The notes: generated by a model from the sequence alone, not told the origin. A DNA stretch of 64,000 bases from Artemisia argyi (GCA_030686995.1 CM060703.1:1706501-1770500); one strand, 5' to 3'; positions 33,983 through 47,050 are shown, counted from the stretch's first letter. Numbers and translations: made by a program.

Positions 33983-36525
33983 TAATTGTTAATTTTGTAT
34001 GTTACCTTGTTATATAAGAGATTATTGATGCCCATCATTATCAATTATCCAAGAAGAATAAACAATGAAATGAATCTCAAAGAACCTTAGACATTTATAG
34101 AAAGGTTCATGCATGCTACAACTATCATGCACTCCTACGTTTCGATACATGCATTTCATATAACGTATCTAACCATTTTTTATAGGGCGCTTCATGACAA
34201 AGAAGACGACAATGAAGATCCTAACAGTGAGACCAAAAAACACATGTCAAGATCAAAATTCTTTGTCATCGTACTTGCTTGTAGTTTCGGTTGGTACTTA
34301 CTCCCGGGATACTTATTTTCAACCCTACAAAGCATTTCATGGCTATGTTGGGCATTTCCCAACTCGGTGACGGCCCAACAATTGGGGTCGGGCACCTCCG
34401 GCTTAGGCTTAGGAGCCTTCTCGCTTGATTGGGCCACAACGGCATCTTTTTTATTTAGTCCACTTATTTCCCCTTTTTTCGCGATAGTCAATGTTTTCGT
34501 GGGATATATTTTGTTCATGTACTTTGTGATTCCAATATCATATTGGGGACTCGGCGTGTTCAATGCCAAAAACTTTCCTATTTACTCAAAGGACTTGTTT
34601 ACGGTAGACGGTCAGCTGTATGACATCAAGAAAATTGTGAATAGCAAGTTTCAGATAGATTATGCAGAGTATGCAAAGCAAGGGAAAGTTAATCTGAGCA
34701 TATTTTTCGCTCTAGCTTATGGTTTTGGGTTTGCTACTATTGCATCTACGCTTTCTCACGTTGGCCTTTTCTATGGAAAGTAAGTTTAGTTTTCCAAGCT
34801 AATACTGTTTTACGAAATTTTGATTCAAGGATTTAACAAAACATGAACTTTCTATTTCCATGTTAAATTAGTTTTTACTGAAGTTAATTAGTTTTAATAT
34901 GGATGCAAGTTTATTGAATATTCTTATAGGGAAATATATCACCGATAAAGCGTCAACCAGGGGTAAGGTTGATGTGCACACAAGACTAATGAGGAGCTAC
35001 AAAGACATACCATCATGGTGGTTTTATGTTCTTCTTACCGTGACACTTATGATTAGCCTCACGCTCACTATCTTCTTTAATGATCAAATACAAATGCCGT
35101 TTTGGGGACTGATATTTGCAGCTGCTCTTGCTTTCTGTTTCACCCTCCCAATCAGCATCATCACCGCAACAACAAACCAGGTAAGGTTAAACTCCACTCA
35201 ATCGAGTCACATTCAAAGGTCAACTAACGTTTTCATATAAATACTATTGTGTAAATGTTTATATACGAATGTCGTTATCAAGATTACTCTAAAGCTCGAT
35301 GTTTTATGAGTAATTAATTTGCTTATCGAATTTGAGATAATAGACGAATATATTTGACTATTGAAACCTTACATAATTTTTTTTGTGAGTTGATTCATCC
35401 AGACACCAGGTTTAAATATCATAACGGAGTACGCGATGGGGTTAATCTACCCAGGAAAACCCATAGCCAATGTGTGCTTTAAGACTTATGGTTACATGAG
35501 CATGCTTCAAGCCATCTCTTTTCTAAGTGATTTCAAGCTTGGTCATTACATGAAGATTCCACCAAGATCGATGTTCTTAGTTCAGGTACACGTACATTAC
35601 ATATTCTTCTTTCTTCCACACGGATTAACACATACTCTCGGTACGTACATGTTTATGTTCTTTGGTCGTTTATGTAACAGCTTATTGAACTACTAATTTA
35701 TAAGATCAATAATGGTCTATTTTTCTACTGCAGTTTCTCGGAACTATAATAGCTGGAACAGTGAATTTAAGTGTAGCATGGTACCTTCTAAGCAATATTG
35801 ACGATATATGTCAGCCTGATCATCTTCCATCAGATAGTCCATGGACGTGCCCCATTGACCATGTATTCTTTGATGCATCTGTTATATGGGGCTTAGTCGG
35901 GCCAAAGAGGATCTTCGGTCCTCTAGGAAACTATGGTGCTCTAAATTGGTTCTTTCTTGGTGGCGATCATGGGGCCTGTCGCAGTTTGGCTATGTCACAA
36001 GGCATTTCCTAACGTATCATGGATTCCTCTCATTAATCTCCCGGTACTCCTTGGTGCTACTGCCAATATGCCTCCAGCAACCGCCATTAACTACAACTCA
36101 TGGATATTAGTCGGGACTATTTTTAACTTTTTCGTGTTTAGGTATCGAAAAATGTGGTGGAGAAGGTACAATTATATCCTATCGGCCGCGCTTGATGCAG
36201 GAGTCGCATTCATGGCGGTTTTATTGTATGTTTCGACCGGCTTAGAAGATATAACTGTTGATTGGTGGGATAACCGGCAACAGTGTGATCTTGCAACGTG
36301 CCCGACCACAAAGGGTATTAACGTCACCGGTTGTCCTGTATTTTGATTGATTTCGATCTCTTGTTTTATTTTTCACACTCTAAATAACTTAAGACGTATA
36401 TTTCATAAGCGGTTCATGAAACAATATCTATATGTTTGTAACATGTATTCATGTGAAGTAACATTCTGTATTTCTACTTAAAAGCTCTCCTCGTTTTTTT
36501 TTTTTTTTTTTTAATCATTCCTTCT

Positions 36526-36593
36526 AGTTATGCATATACCTAGCTTTTTCGAGCTCGATAATATCAGCAATCTCAGGATCAATCTCTTCCAAT
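36526..36593 (-). pseudogene. SHMT exon 3 fragment
   Basis: The text CTTTTTCGAGCTCGATAATA and the next 35 bases match SHMT exon 3 (12634-12686, encoding [17 protein letters not shown]) with one internal change. A short piece of intron 3 border follows. The fragment is joined directly to the SHMT upstream block, so exons 1-2 and the remaining gene are missing. Confidence 0.8.
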
Positions 36594-37640
36594 AGTGTGA
36601 TTGTGAAAGTGAAGAATTATTGAAAGCGATTGTCGCCCCTTTTCTCCCACTATCATTACTGCTACTAGTATTTTTTTTTTAATTAATTATTTGTCGGTGA
36701 TTTTTAGTGTCATCGATATTTTTAGTTAATTGTAATTTATTAGAGATCAGTGAAAATTTATTTTATGTTTGGATGTAAGTTAGGGAAATTTGGAATGTAC
36801 ACTTGCTTAAGCTTATATGTTTTCATTAAAAAAAAAGTTACTGCTTTAACTACTTTTAAATGTCAAAATAATATGTCTTTAATAGGTTCATTTAGTGTCT
36901 CATTTGAGATATGTGATTGTCGGCATTTTTCTCACTACGTAATTAACTAGTAGGTGTCCGATCGTTGCAAATTGCCATTATTTCATACAATTACAAGTGC
37001 AATTTTAATATGAATTAATATGCGATAAAAACTTTGAGAATAGATTTATCGCACATTATTTCATATTAAAATTTTAAGTACATATGCATCACGATCAGGG
37101 TCGTTCCATAGATGTCGAAGGCCCTATGCCATGATTGAAAAAAAGGCCGTTTAAAAAGCGAAATTTTAATCGAATTTATATAATCATGTTTCCCAATTAT
37201 GAATGTGATTTTTGGCTTAACGAAACTATGTTAAAAAAATGGCATCCAAATTTGGGTGTACGAGAAATATAAGTCTATATAAACAGAACCCACATCGTTA
37301 GCAATATGATAATACATGTTTTTTTTTTTTTTTTTTTTTTATGTAATCTGGAGTGATACTTCTACAATGCAAAGATTTATCCATGTTGTATGTTGTTGGC
37401 TTTATGCAAAATTTGGGGCACGTCTAAAATTTTGGGCCTATTGCAGTTGGGCTGCCTACACCTGATGATATCCGGGCCTTAATTTTATAACGACTACCAT
37501 GGCTAAAGGCAGGACTTAATTTTATATGTATGGCTGCCTCTAGTGGGTCTGTTGTTACCGACGAGGACGTACACGCGAGTCATTGGTTGAAAATTTTCAC
37601 GAGTAGTTTGATTTTAATGTGTAAGTGTGAGATAGTAAAA
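36594..37640. repeat. SHMT upstream block, third copy
   Basis: Matches 13600-15150, including GAAAGCGATTGTCGCCCC, GTTTGGATGTAAGTTAGG and CGAGTCATTGGTTG. Several short deletions are present, and it carries an AGTTAATTG empty site for the 20058 MITE. Nothing coding. Confidence 0.75.
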
Positions 37641-38397
37641 CATAGAAATCTTTTATCATATAATAATACAAAACCTCAAGGGAGTTTTGCATTAAAAAAA
37701 AATCAACTCATTCCTTATTTTTAGTAATAATTTAATTATTAATTATTTTTTTTAAAATAACTTTAAAAAATAAACTTACATATTTCCTAATTTGTAAAAA
37801 AATAGATTAACATTCGTTCTACAATTTAAATGCACAAAAAAAAAAATAATAATAAAAAAAAATACACATGTACTCAAGAGGTACTTTTCTATATTTTTGG
37901 ACTGAATTGTAAATTTGAAAAAAAAACCGGAGTCTTATGTTATCTTCATTCTCCCAAACCTCTCTTGATTGATCTCAATCATAATAATTTACAACTATTA
38001 ATTAACCTGGCTTGTTTTGGAATTTGAATTTCGATTTGCGATATGGGTTTTTGATTTTGTTAGTTTAATTTATGAATTAAAGTGTTTATGCGTTTGAGGA
38101 AAATATTTTTGAAAGTCATTTTTTGTGAAGTGCAATATTGCAAACGAATAATATGTTTTGTATGTTGAATCTGAAACATCCCCTAATTTAGAGATTATAT
38201 TATTTAGCTAAAAATAATAAGCTAATAAGCATCTCCAATAAGCTTTGCCCAAATACACTCTAACCTAAATTGTATATTTTATTGGATTTACTACATCAGG
38301 ATAATTGCGATAAAATGTAAAGTGCCTTTAGTTTGTTGGATTAGTCAATGTGTGGCGGCGAAAAACAAAAACAAGTTGTTTCATATTAGTAGTACTT
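37641..38397. other. AT-rich DNA, partly similar to 58290-58390
   Basis: 37655-37720 (GGGAGTTTTGCATT then ATCAACTCATTCC) resembles 58325-58365, which ends in a Helitron terminus. The remainder shows A-rich runs and no gene. Confidence 0.4.
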
Positions 38398-38402
38398 GGT
38401 TG

Positions 38403-38538
38403 TGTTAGTCCAGTATGTATCATATTGTTGTCATGGGCCTAGCCCGATCCTAGAATCATCTCTAGTCCTCTATATATTTGCACATGTAATCTGCATTATT
38501 CAATCAATGAATCAGTATTATTCTCTCAATACTGAATA
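38403..38538 (+). repeat. 5' LTR of the copia element
   Basis: Starts TGTTAGTCCAGTATG, contains CTCTATATATTTGC as the likely TATA box and ends CTGAATA. Identical to the 3' copy over most of its length. Confidence 0.93.
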
Positions 38539-38898
38539 TGGTATCAGAGATCTAATCACCATTTACGCACCACGCTCCTTTCCTTAATACTTCTCCTTCA
38601 TCCGAATTTTTTTTAAACAAACCTTAAAACTGCTCCTGTCCTATTCGAAACCCACATGTGTTGGTGATTTGTGCTCGGTCACAAATCCACACGTATTGTT
38701 TATTGGTATTACGTGCTCAGGTCGAGTAATCTTACTCCTTTGTGCTGGTGATCGTGCATGGTCATTGATCCACACATCTGGTTTATTAAGTTTCTGTTAC
38801 TGCTCGTATAATATTACTCAATAATTCCATTCGAACCATACAAATCCTATTTCACCTACTGTTGTTTTTGACTCACTCATAAAACACCCTAGACAATC

Positions 38899-39870
38899 AT
38901 GAATACTAGGGAGGCACCTAAGAAAAACACTACTGATGAGTTGTTAATTCAACTATTGGGTCGTTTGGGGGTGGGATTATCTCACGGTACACCAACAATC
39001 TCAACACAATCTGTAAGTTCCAATGTTACACCTCAGGAATTTGTTCCAACTCACAACGGGGCCCAACAGTTTTCTAGCCCAAGTCCCTATTACACCCAAT
39101 ACTACTATCCGACCCAACAAACAATTCCAAGCCCATCACATATTCACCCAACAACCCAGCTACCCCAAACCGCACCTACTGCTCCACCTATAGGTACCAT
39201 GGGACCCACGCCCACTACGACACAAGGAACAATGTCGGCACATGCTTTTGCAGCCGGGACTCTCCATGATCCCACTACCAGAGCCTGGAACATGAATACA
39301 GGTGCGAGCTCACATGTGAATGCATCTGTTAATAGTCTTAGTAACATTTTTAATACTTGCATGTATCCATCTGTATCGGTTGGTGTTGGGCATAACATTC
39401 CGGTCACCAATACGGGTCATAGCATTTTGCCTACTCCTTCTCGACCCCTTTACTTAAATAACGTCCTTATCACCCCTCATATTGTCAAAAATCTTATATC
39501 TGTCCGTCAATTTGTCTGTGACAATAATTGCACTATTGAATTTGATCCATTTGGGTTTTCCGTCAATGATTTCATGACACGTCGGGTGCTTCTCCGATGT
39601 GATAGCACGGGCGACCTATACCCTGTCACGGTCCTGTGTCCTATTCCCCAAGCTCTACTTGTAAGTCAACATACGTGGCATCAGCGCCTTGGACATCCAG
39701 GGAGCGAAGTGCTACGCCGTCGCGTCTCAAATAATTTTATATCTTGTAATAAGGAGAAGCCACCTATGCTTTGTCATGCTTGCCAGCTTGGCAAACACGT
39801 TCGACTTCCATTTGTCAGTTCCGATACTATTGTTAATGCATGTTTTGATGTTATTCATTCCGATGTATAG
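38899..39870 (+). pseudogene. Copia gag-protease-integrase N-terminal part
   Basis: 323 codons. The gag core domain is absent: a short N-terminus leads straight into a Pro/Thr-rich linker, then the protease site (NTGASSH at about 132-138). The catalytic Asp of D-T-G is Asn. The HHCC integrase finger follows (HQRLGH ... CHACQLGKH). A TAG at 39868-39870 cuts the integrase just after HSDV. Confidence 0.85.
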
Positions 39871-40845
39871 ATTTCACTAATTTCGAGCCTCTCTGATTTT
39901 AAATATTATGTTTTGTTTTTGGATCACTATTCTCATTTTGTTTGGGTCTACCCATTGATAAACAAATCTGATGTATTATCAAAATTTGTTCTATTCCGCA
40001 AGTACGTTCACACTCAATTTAAGTGTGAAATCAAATCGTTTCAATGTGACCATGGCGGTGAATTTGATAACCACACCCTACATAAACTTTTTGCCGACAA
40101 TGGCATTCAGTTTCGTTTCTCATGCCCCAAGACACCTCAGCAAAATGGGAAGTCAGAACGGATGATTCGCACCATCAACAACCTTATTCGAACCCTACTT
40201 TTCCAAGCTAACCTTCCACCAACCTTTTGGGTTGAAGCTTTAAACATGGCTGTCCATTTAATCAACTTCTTACCTTCCACATCTATTGCTAACGAAATCC
40301 CGTATACCCGACTGTTTGGCCAAAACCCGGATTATAGCCTTATACGCACATTTGGCTGCTTATGTTACCCCCACTTATATCCTAATCACAAACTTGAACC
40401 ACGCGCCACACCCTCCATCTACTTAGGACAGGCTTCAAATCATCGTGGGTATCGTTGCCTCGACTTAAACACCAATAAAATAATCATTTCTCGCCATGTA
40501 ACCTTTGATGAAACTGTTTTTCCATATGGCACCCCTAAACCAACATTGGCACCCAAATACAATTTCTTGGATGATTCACCCGATATAAATCCTCCATCCA
40601 TTCCATCAGCCCCCATTGTGCAACCCACTGTGCCTCAACCCATAAACGAGCCAACAACACCAATTGACACCAGTCCTAATACAGCCCAACATCACGCTAC
40701 ACATGACCCATTACCATCCCCATCACCACCCGCCGCCCAACAGCAGACACCAAATACATCACCACCCGCGCACCAACACCAACATATTATCCCAAATCCT
40801 CCTAATAACCCAAACCCTGTCTCAATTCATCCCATGGTCACATGA
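39871..40845 (+). pseudogene. Copia integrase core
   Basis: In frame with the preceding part across the stop. FQCDHGGEF holds one catalytic Asp, PQQNGKSERMIRTI the catalytic Glu region, and the FGCLCYPHLYP and YLGQASNHRGYRC blocks follow. It ends in a Pro/Gln/His-rich linker and a premature stop. Confidence 0.88.
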
Positions 40846-42456
40846 TTTCGTGTCGGGACTAATCGTCCTACTAAGCGTCTCAATATGCATGTGTCTTCAG
40901 TTTCACCATTACCAAAAACCTATCGTGATGCATTTACTAATCCAAATTAGCGAAATGCTATGCGTGATGAATACACTGCACTTATTAAGAATGGATCTTG
41001 GATTCTTGTGCCTAGGCCACAGACGCCAACATTCTTCGCTCTATGTGGCTTTTTCGCCATAAGTACTTGGCTGATGGCACTCTTAGTCGCTACAAGGCTC
41101 GTCTTGTAGCGAATGGTAGTAATCAATTAGAGGGGGTTGATGTAGATGAGACATTTAGTCCGGTGGTTAACCGGGCACTATTCAGACTGTTTTGAGTTTA
41201 GCTACTACTCGACATTGGCCGATTCATTAGCTTGATGTCAAAAATACTTTCTTACATGGTGACTTATCTGAGACAGTTTATATGTACCAGCCTCCGGGGT
41301 TTCGGGATCCAGTGCATCCGGATTATGTGTGTTTATTGCAGCGGTCTTTGTATGGGCTCAAGCAGGCCCCTAGAGCATGGTTTCAGCGATTTGCATCCTA
41401 TATCACTCGGGTTGGGTTTTCTCATAGTCGTTGTGACTCATCTTTATTTATATACAGACAGGGGACGGATACTGCTTACCTGTTATTATATGTCGATGAT
41501 ATTGTTCTCACTGCTTCCTCTGAGAATTTGTTGCAGCAGATTATTGGATCCTTACATCAGGAGTTTGCTATGACAGATCTAGGTCCTCTTAATTATTTTA
41601 TGGGTATCTCTGTTACTCGCGATTCTTCAGGGTTGTTTTTATCTCAACAGAAGTATGCTATTGAGGTTTTGGAGAAAGCACATATGGTTAACTGTAATCC
41701 CAATCGGACTCCTGTTGATACTGAGTCTAAACTGGGGGATGATGGTGATCCGGTATTTGACCCTACTTTATATCGGACTCTTGCTGGTTCTCTTCAGTAT
41801 CTCACCTTCACTCGCTCAGATATATCTTATGCAGTTCAGCAGGTTTGCCTTCATATGCATGACCCTCGAGAGCCCCATTTCTCGGCTCTCAAACGGATTT
41901 TGCAGTATGTTCGGGGGTACCTTAGACTATGGGTTAAAGTTGTTTGCATCTTCTACTGCATCCTTGGTTGCTTATTCGGATGCGGATTGGGCCGGTTGTC
42001 CTATCACTAGGAGATCGACTTCTGGGTATTATGTATTTCTTGGCAACAACTTACTCTCGTGGTCTTCTAAGCGTCAACTGACGATTTCTCGTTCTAGTGC
42101 AGAAGCAGAGTACCGTGGGGTTGCCAATGCTGTTGCTGAGACTTGTTGGTTAAGGAATTTACTGCGTGAGCTTCACACACCTTTATCTTCCGCTACGCTT
42201 GTTTACTGTGATAATGTTAGTGCTGTCTACTTATCCTGTAATCCGGTTCAGCATCAGCGTACGAAGCACATTGAGATAGACATTCACTTTGTTAGAGACT
42301 TGGTTGCCACTGGTCACTGGACAGGTTCGGGTTCTTCACGTTACCTCTCGCTACCAATATGCAGATATATTCACGAAGGGTCTGCCATCCGCTTTGTTCG
42401 AGGAATTTCGCTCCAGCCTGAGCGTTCGATGTCCTCCCGATCCGTCTGCGGGGGAG
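40846..42456 (+). pseudogene. Copia reverse transcriptase and RNase H, frameshifted
   Basis: The start of RT (40860-41230) is broken in several frames. From 41282 an open frame encodes QPPGFRDP, SLYGLKQAPRAWFQRF and the catalytic YVDDIVLTAS. At about 41925 the frame changes, and RNase H follows (YSDADWAGC, RRSTSGYYVFLG, SSAEAEYRG, HIEIDIHFVRD). Another shift near 42330 scrambles the last 40 codons. Confidence 0.9.
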
Positions 42457-42587
42457 TGTTAGTCCAGTATGTATCATATTGTTGTCATGGGCCTAGCCCG
42501 ATCCTAGAATCATCTCTAGTCCTCTATATATTTGCACATGTAAATTATTCAATCAATGAATCAGTATTATTCTCTCAATACCGAATA
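42457..42587 (+). repeat. 3' LTR of the copia element
   Basis: Near-identical to 38403-38538; lacks CTGCA-type bases at the GTAATCTGCATT site of the 5' copy. Confidence 0.93.
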
Positions 42588-42592
42588 GGTTG

Positions 42593-43089
42593 AAGTTATA
42601 ATATGAACCAACCAATTATGGACTATGAGTACTGGTGTTGACTTCACTTCTAAGAATGGTAAGAATATGAAAAGTCATTTGAGTTTATAATTTGTAAAAA
42701 TTGCATCAAATCTTCGTGTACTAATAACAAAAAACAGTAGGCAATAGGCTCCCATACAATTGAAGGCTATAAGTCACCTAGGCTATACCGCTATACATAG
42801 ATTATCATATTGCCAACTGAAGGCACTAGAAATAAAAGCTTAATCGTGCGATACTTAGTGTTGTGAAGATTTGGTTAAGCAAGAGTAGGCACATTTTGGT
42901 AAAAACTGTACGTACAATGATGAATTTTAATGTATAAAACATGATTGAGCTGACGGATAAAACATGATTGAGCTGACGCAATCGTTGTTCTATGAATCGT
43001 CATTTGACGGATCAAACATGAAACATGTTAATCCATGAATCACCAATGATGAATTTTCCAAGAGTGCGTGTAGTAGGCCGACAACCTAC
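42593..43089. other. No gene seen
   Basis: AT-rich sequence. The only structure is a short duplication of AAAACATGATTGAGCTGACG (42938-42980). Confidence 0.4.
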
Positions 43090-43915
43090 CTAAACCAATC
43101 ATCGGTAAGAAATCTAAGGATGATGACGGTGACAAAGATGATAGTTCAAAGAAGAAGAAAAAGAAGAATAAACCGAAGAAAGACCATGATGGATCAAGCT
43201 CAGACTTAAAATATTCAGCAGCTTCTGTGATTCTTTTTAATGGTCTGGACAATGTGGTAGATATCAGCAATGGATTTGGACAACTCAGTAAGTTCTATGA
43301 AAGACGATCTGCTTTATGTGGCTCCTTTTGATGTTGTAAAGACGCATGAAAAAGATATTTTTATATTAAGACGCGGATGGCGATCAGATTAAAATGGGCA
43401 ATCAAAACGAATAGGTAGTTCAACAGGAAATCGACAATGGTTCAATCTATGTGGCCCTTAACGATGGTGTAAAGGGAGATGAAGAAAGGCCTTTTCATGG
43501 TAGATATGTTAGGAGCTGAGGAGGTGAATTTGGGCTGTGAGTTTGAGCAAAGGAATGAGATGCATATAACGGATGATACAACGTCTGTGACTCTTTTTGA
43601 TGGTCTAGACAACAACGAGGAAAATATGGGTATCGAATTTGAATTGATTGATGATGAGCTAATGAAGAAAGAATCGGTTTTTGAGGCTCAACCTGATGGT
43701 CTGTAACTCTTTTTGATGGTCTAGACAACAACGAGGAAAATATGGTTATCGAATTTGAATTGATTGATGATGAGATAATGAAGATAGAAATGGTTTTTGA
43801 GGCTCAACCTGATGGATCAGATTTAGATAAAAACTTAACTTCGAATCCGGTATCAAGGGTCAAAGAAGTTTGTATGAATCTGGAGGCAATGGCGAATGGG
43901 TCACATTAAACTTGT
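43090..43915 (+). pseudogene. Broken acidic repeat-protein fragment
   Basis: Plus-strand text reads as a Lys-rich then acidic protein in pieces: KKKKKKNKPKKDHDGSSSD at about 43150, then the motif SV(I/T)LF(N/D)GLDN at 43225, 43584 and 43700. The last two lie in a 116 bp tandem duplication (43584-43699, 43700-43815). Since 116 is not a multiple of three, the second copy (EFELIDDEIMKIE) continues in another frame. The family is not recognised. Stops between 43300 and 43480 show it is not intact. Confidence 0.4.
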
Positions 43916-43951
43916 GGCCCTATATTAAGGTGTAATTTATATCTTTTTAGT

Positions 43952-44075
43952 TTGCTTTAAATATCTCATGCATGAAGATAGATTTTTTGTTTTGTGTTAT
44001 ATGGTTTTGTCTTTTAATGTGGGTCTTGTGTGACGATTAAATTTCATGTACTATGAGGTGTAATTTATAGTGTAA
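43952..44075. repeat. Repeat shared with 48995-49118
   Basis: AGTTTGCTTTAAATATCTCA through AATTTATAGTGTAA is present in both places with only a few changes. At 44076 this copy is interrupted by a Helitron-type end; the copy at 48995 runs on into TGCTACAAG and so shows the empty site. Confidence 0.8.
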
Positions 44076-47050
44076 CTAGCTTATAAGACCCGTGAAATTC
44101 ACGAATTTTTAAAGAAGTGATTCATTAAGAAGTTGAGTGTGTGAATAAAGTAATAAACAACAACGAACGATATAAGTTTCATTTTTTTTAAAAGAATAAT
44201 AAAGAAGAAGTCAACGATCCTATAAACAATTATAGACCCGCGGAATCACGGGAATCTTGAAAGAAATTATTCACTAAAGAGTTACTGTGTGAATAAATAG
44301 TTTATTTATTTATTTATTTTTTATTTATTTTTAGTTATTAAATAATATGTCAATGATAATATAAACAATTTGGTTTGTAACTATTAGAATAGTAATCATG
44401 CATGTATCGTCCTCTCCAACTCTTGTCAAAATGGTAGATAGTCTTGAAAGTAAAGGTATGCAGTCAACGTCAAACACTTTATTAGTTCATGCTCAATCCA
44501 TGAACACCTAAAATTAAAAAAGAAACAAATCCAACTAAAAGGAAGTTGTTCATAAAAATATATGTAAAGTAAAAAAAAAATGGTGTAAAACATATCATTT
44601 ATAATAGCTGCACATACATGTTGAACATAAACCCTTATACAAATATGTTAAGGACTTAGAAAACCAAAAACAACAGTTTATTTATACATTCGCGGGTACA
44701 ACTAATAAAGACAAAGATGTGAATCCAGAGATTCATCTTGCACTCGTACCCGAATCTTGATCTTTCTTTCTTTTTTTTTTTTTTCACAATTAGTAAATAC
44801 TCCTTTACAATAACAATTATATTGAAAATTACTATTTCTTCTTTTATGCTTCAAGCAATTTTGTGTTATCCAAATTGCTTCTGCTTACTTTTTAGATCTG
44901 ATAAGCAAAATTTGCTTATTTGGACGTGTTTATTTAACTTGAAATTGAGTTTTTAATTATTAGTTTAACTGATATTATACCGCAACTTTATATATGCATA
45001 AATGTAAAATAAATATTAAATAACACTAAAGATAATACAACAAAGGAAAGGTCAAATGATGACATTTCACAATATTTATACAAATCCATAACATCATAAT
45101 TTGAGTATAGGGCTTTTCCTCTCTCATTTGTAAGTGACACAATTGTGCAACTAATAAATCTCCAACCCTCACAAATGAGTTCTTTTTGTTTCAGTCTTCT
45201 ACACAGCTCAACACCTACAAATCATACACGGTTACTAATTGTATTTTACTGAAAAAGAAATAAAATATAAGCAAACAATATAATAGGAATACATTAACAC
45301 CATGTGAAACAGACTACATGATAATGCCAACAAATTTTATTCCACTTGAAAAAAGATAACAATCTTATAAAACAATCGTTTCCATGCACAAACTTTTGTT
45401 ACTCATTCTCTCGACATCCATTCCTCAATTTATGTTATAACTCCAAATAATTGATAAATGATAAGCATTACGGAAATCCTAAAGTGTTATTTACAATGAC
45501 AATTTAAGCTATAACTCGTTTAAAATTATAAAACGCTAACACAAATCATAAGTAGAAGTCTTGAAGAAAGCTAACTTGGAAAAGTATTAAAATTTCAGTT
45601 GTGCAATAAGGCCCACTTATGAGCAAATGCCAACCACTATTTTCTACACATCAAGTTTAATGGTCAAATTTACATGAAATTGATAGTTATTTAGTCACCC
45701 AAAGTATAAAGATCATCCTAGATTAATAAACTATGCATCAGGCTTAAAAGATGAATTAGGCATATAGTAAAAGATGAATTAGGCATATAGTCATTTACGG
45801 GCTTTACCTTCAAATTTTTTATTTTCATCTGTCAACGAAGGATGAGTACCATGAATCAAAAGAAAGGTAAAAATCCTAGCTAAAATTAGTGATTTTGACC
45901 CAAACAACAACAATAAAAAAAATATACTGTATATGTTAACCAAATTACTGACTAAATAAATATTTTTAACTACTTGAATTATATTTGTTTTTGAAGCAGT
46001 AATATTATTAACACATCAAAAAGGAGGAACAGAAAAGAAAAAAAACAACAACTTTGAAGAGTAAATTCACCACTCGCAATTGTAAAACTTTGAATAGTAA
46101 AATACATCACTTGTCATGTTGTCATCTTGCTTCATCCATGTCATCCAACATTGTTAATCATATTGGCTCCATTTATGTCATCAATAAGAAAGAATGCAAC
46201 ATTAATATGGAAAACCGCCTTCAAACACGACTCAATAAAATGTTTGACATTTTTCATAGAAATATGAGTTATCAAAACACAATGTATTAAATAAAAAAAT
46301 TTGTGAGTGGAACAATATTTCTGAATCTAAAAGTAACATGTTAAAGCTGGAATCCCATTGTGACCCTATTTACAACCTACCAATCTTTCCCTCTCCAATA
46401 AAGGGTATGTTTTGATACCGAAAAAAAACAAAGATTATGTTGATCAAATATACTATTGGCTTATTTAGTAATATAAGAAGTGATGGATAAAAAAAATAAG
46501 AGTATGTTAATTGCTCACTGTTGATGGTTTCATTAATGTATATTTGAACTTGGCTATAAAACTGAAGCATAAGATACCTCTTTATACGACATACGGTCTT
46601 TTCTTTCATTCACTCATTTCATCGTACCCATAATATGCATATACGATAGGATCTTCCTCAACATATTTATGTCGTTATATGCATATTCGGCCTGCAAAAA
46701 TTTAAAAAAAAATGCCAGACATTAAAAAATTTATGATTTTTGAGCCATGTAAGAATTCAGATGGCAAAATGATAATGAAGAACTTCCATTGTACTTTTGG
46801 TTCAAGATTCTTTGTTCGTCGGGGAATAATGCTTTATAAATCATCCTAAGAAACATACCTTTGTTTAGCTCTTATCAATATTAACATTTAAATTATAACA
46901 AAAGTGCAGGATGTATCGTATTTAATTACCAGTACCACTTAAAGGCATTGCTTAATTTGCATCATATAGTTCAAAGATTAAACACAAAAATCATAAACTA
47001 AAAAATCATATAGGATATAGATAAGACCTCTACTTGAAGAATGTACATGG
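44076..47050 (-). other. Helitron 3' end on the minus strand, then AT-rich DNA without a clear gene
   Basis: CTAG at 44076-44079, spacer, then the palindrome CGTGAAATTCACG (44091-44103): a minus-strand Helitron terminus with host A before it. A second similar word (GACCCGCGGAATCACGGG) lies at 44233. The rest contains only short frames, a TTTA run at 44306-44330 and scattered A tracts. I see no gene in it. Confidence 0.4.

Larger units (their letters stand above)
27195..36346 (+). pseudogene. OPT: Oligopeptide transporter (OPT, PT clade), disrupted
   Basis: OPT proteins are multi-pass membrane carriers of small peptides and metal chelates. Exons: 27195-27446, 28367-28615 with 31592-31609 (split by a transposon), 31888-31985, 34186-34779, 34930-35180, 35403-35585, 35734-36346. 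Together about 752 codons, the usual OPT size. NPG (SLNPGPFNMKE) and KIPPR ([12 protein letters not shown]) motifs mark the PT clade, and GSGTSGLGLGAF is present. Three lesions: a 2973 bp CACTA element in exon 2; a lost base at about 34944-34948 that puts TAA in frame; a frame change at about 35962-35970, after which the C-terminus (NYNSWILVGTIFNFFVFRYR) reads in another frame. All other splice sites are intact, so the decay is recent. Confidence 0.9.
38403..42587 (+). mobile_element. Ty1/copia retrotransposon, degenerate, short LTRs
   Basis: It is flanked by the exact 5 bp repeat GGTTG (38398-38402, 42588-42592). LTRs of 136 bp (38403-38538) and 131 bp (42457-42587) are about 95 percent alike, with one 5 bp gap. 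A primer-binding site TGGTATCAGAG starts at 38539 and the polypurine tract GCGGGGGAG precedes the 3' LTR. Domain order is protease, integrase, reverse transcriptase, RNase H. Very short LTRs suggest the Ale-like lineages; this is inference. Several stops and frame changes make it non-autonomous. Confidence 0.95.

Noticed and set aside
38396..38587. 63-codon frame across the copia 5' LTR
   Set aside because: It merely reads through the LTR and primer-binding site; the same peptide appears in the 3' LTR frame.
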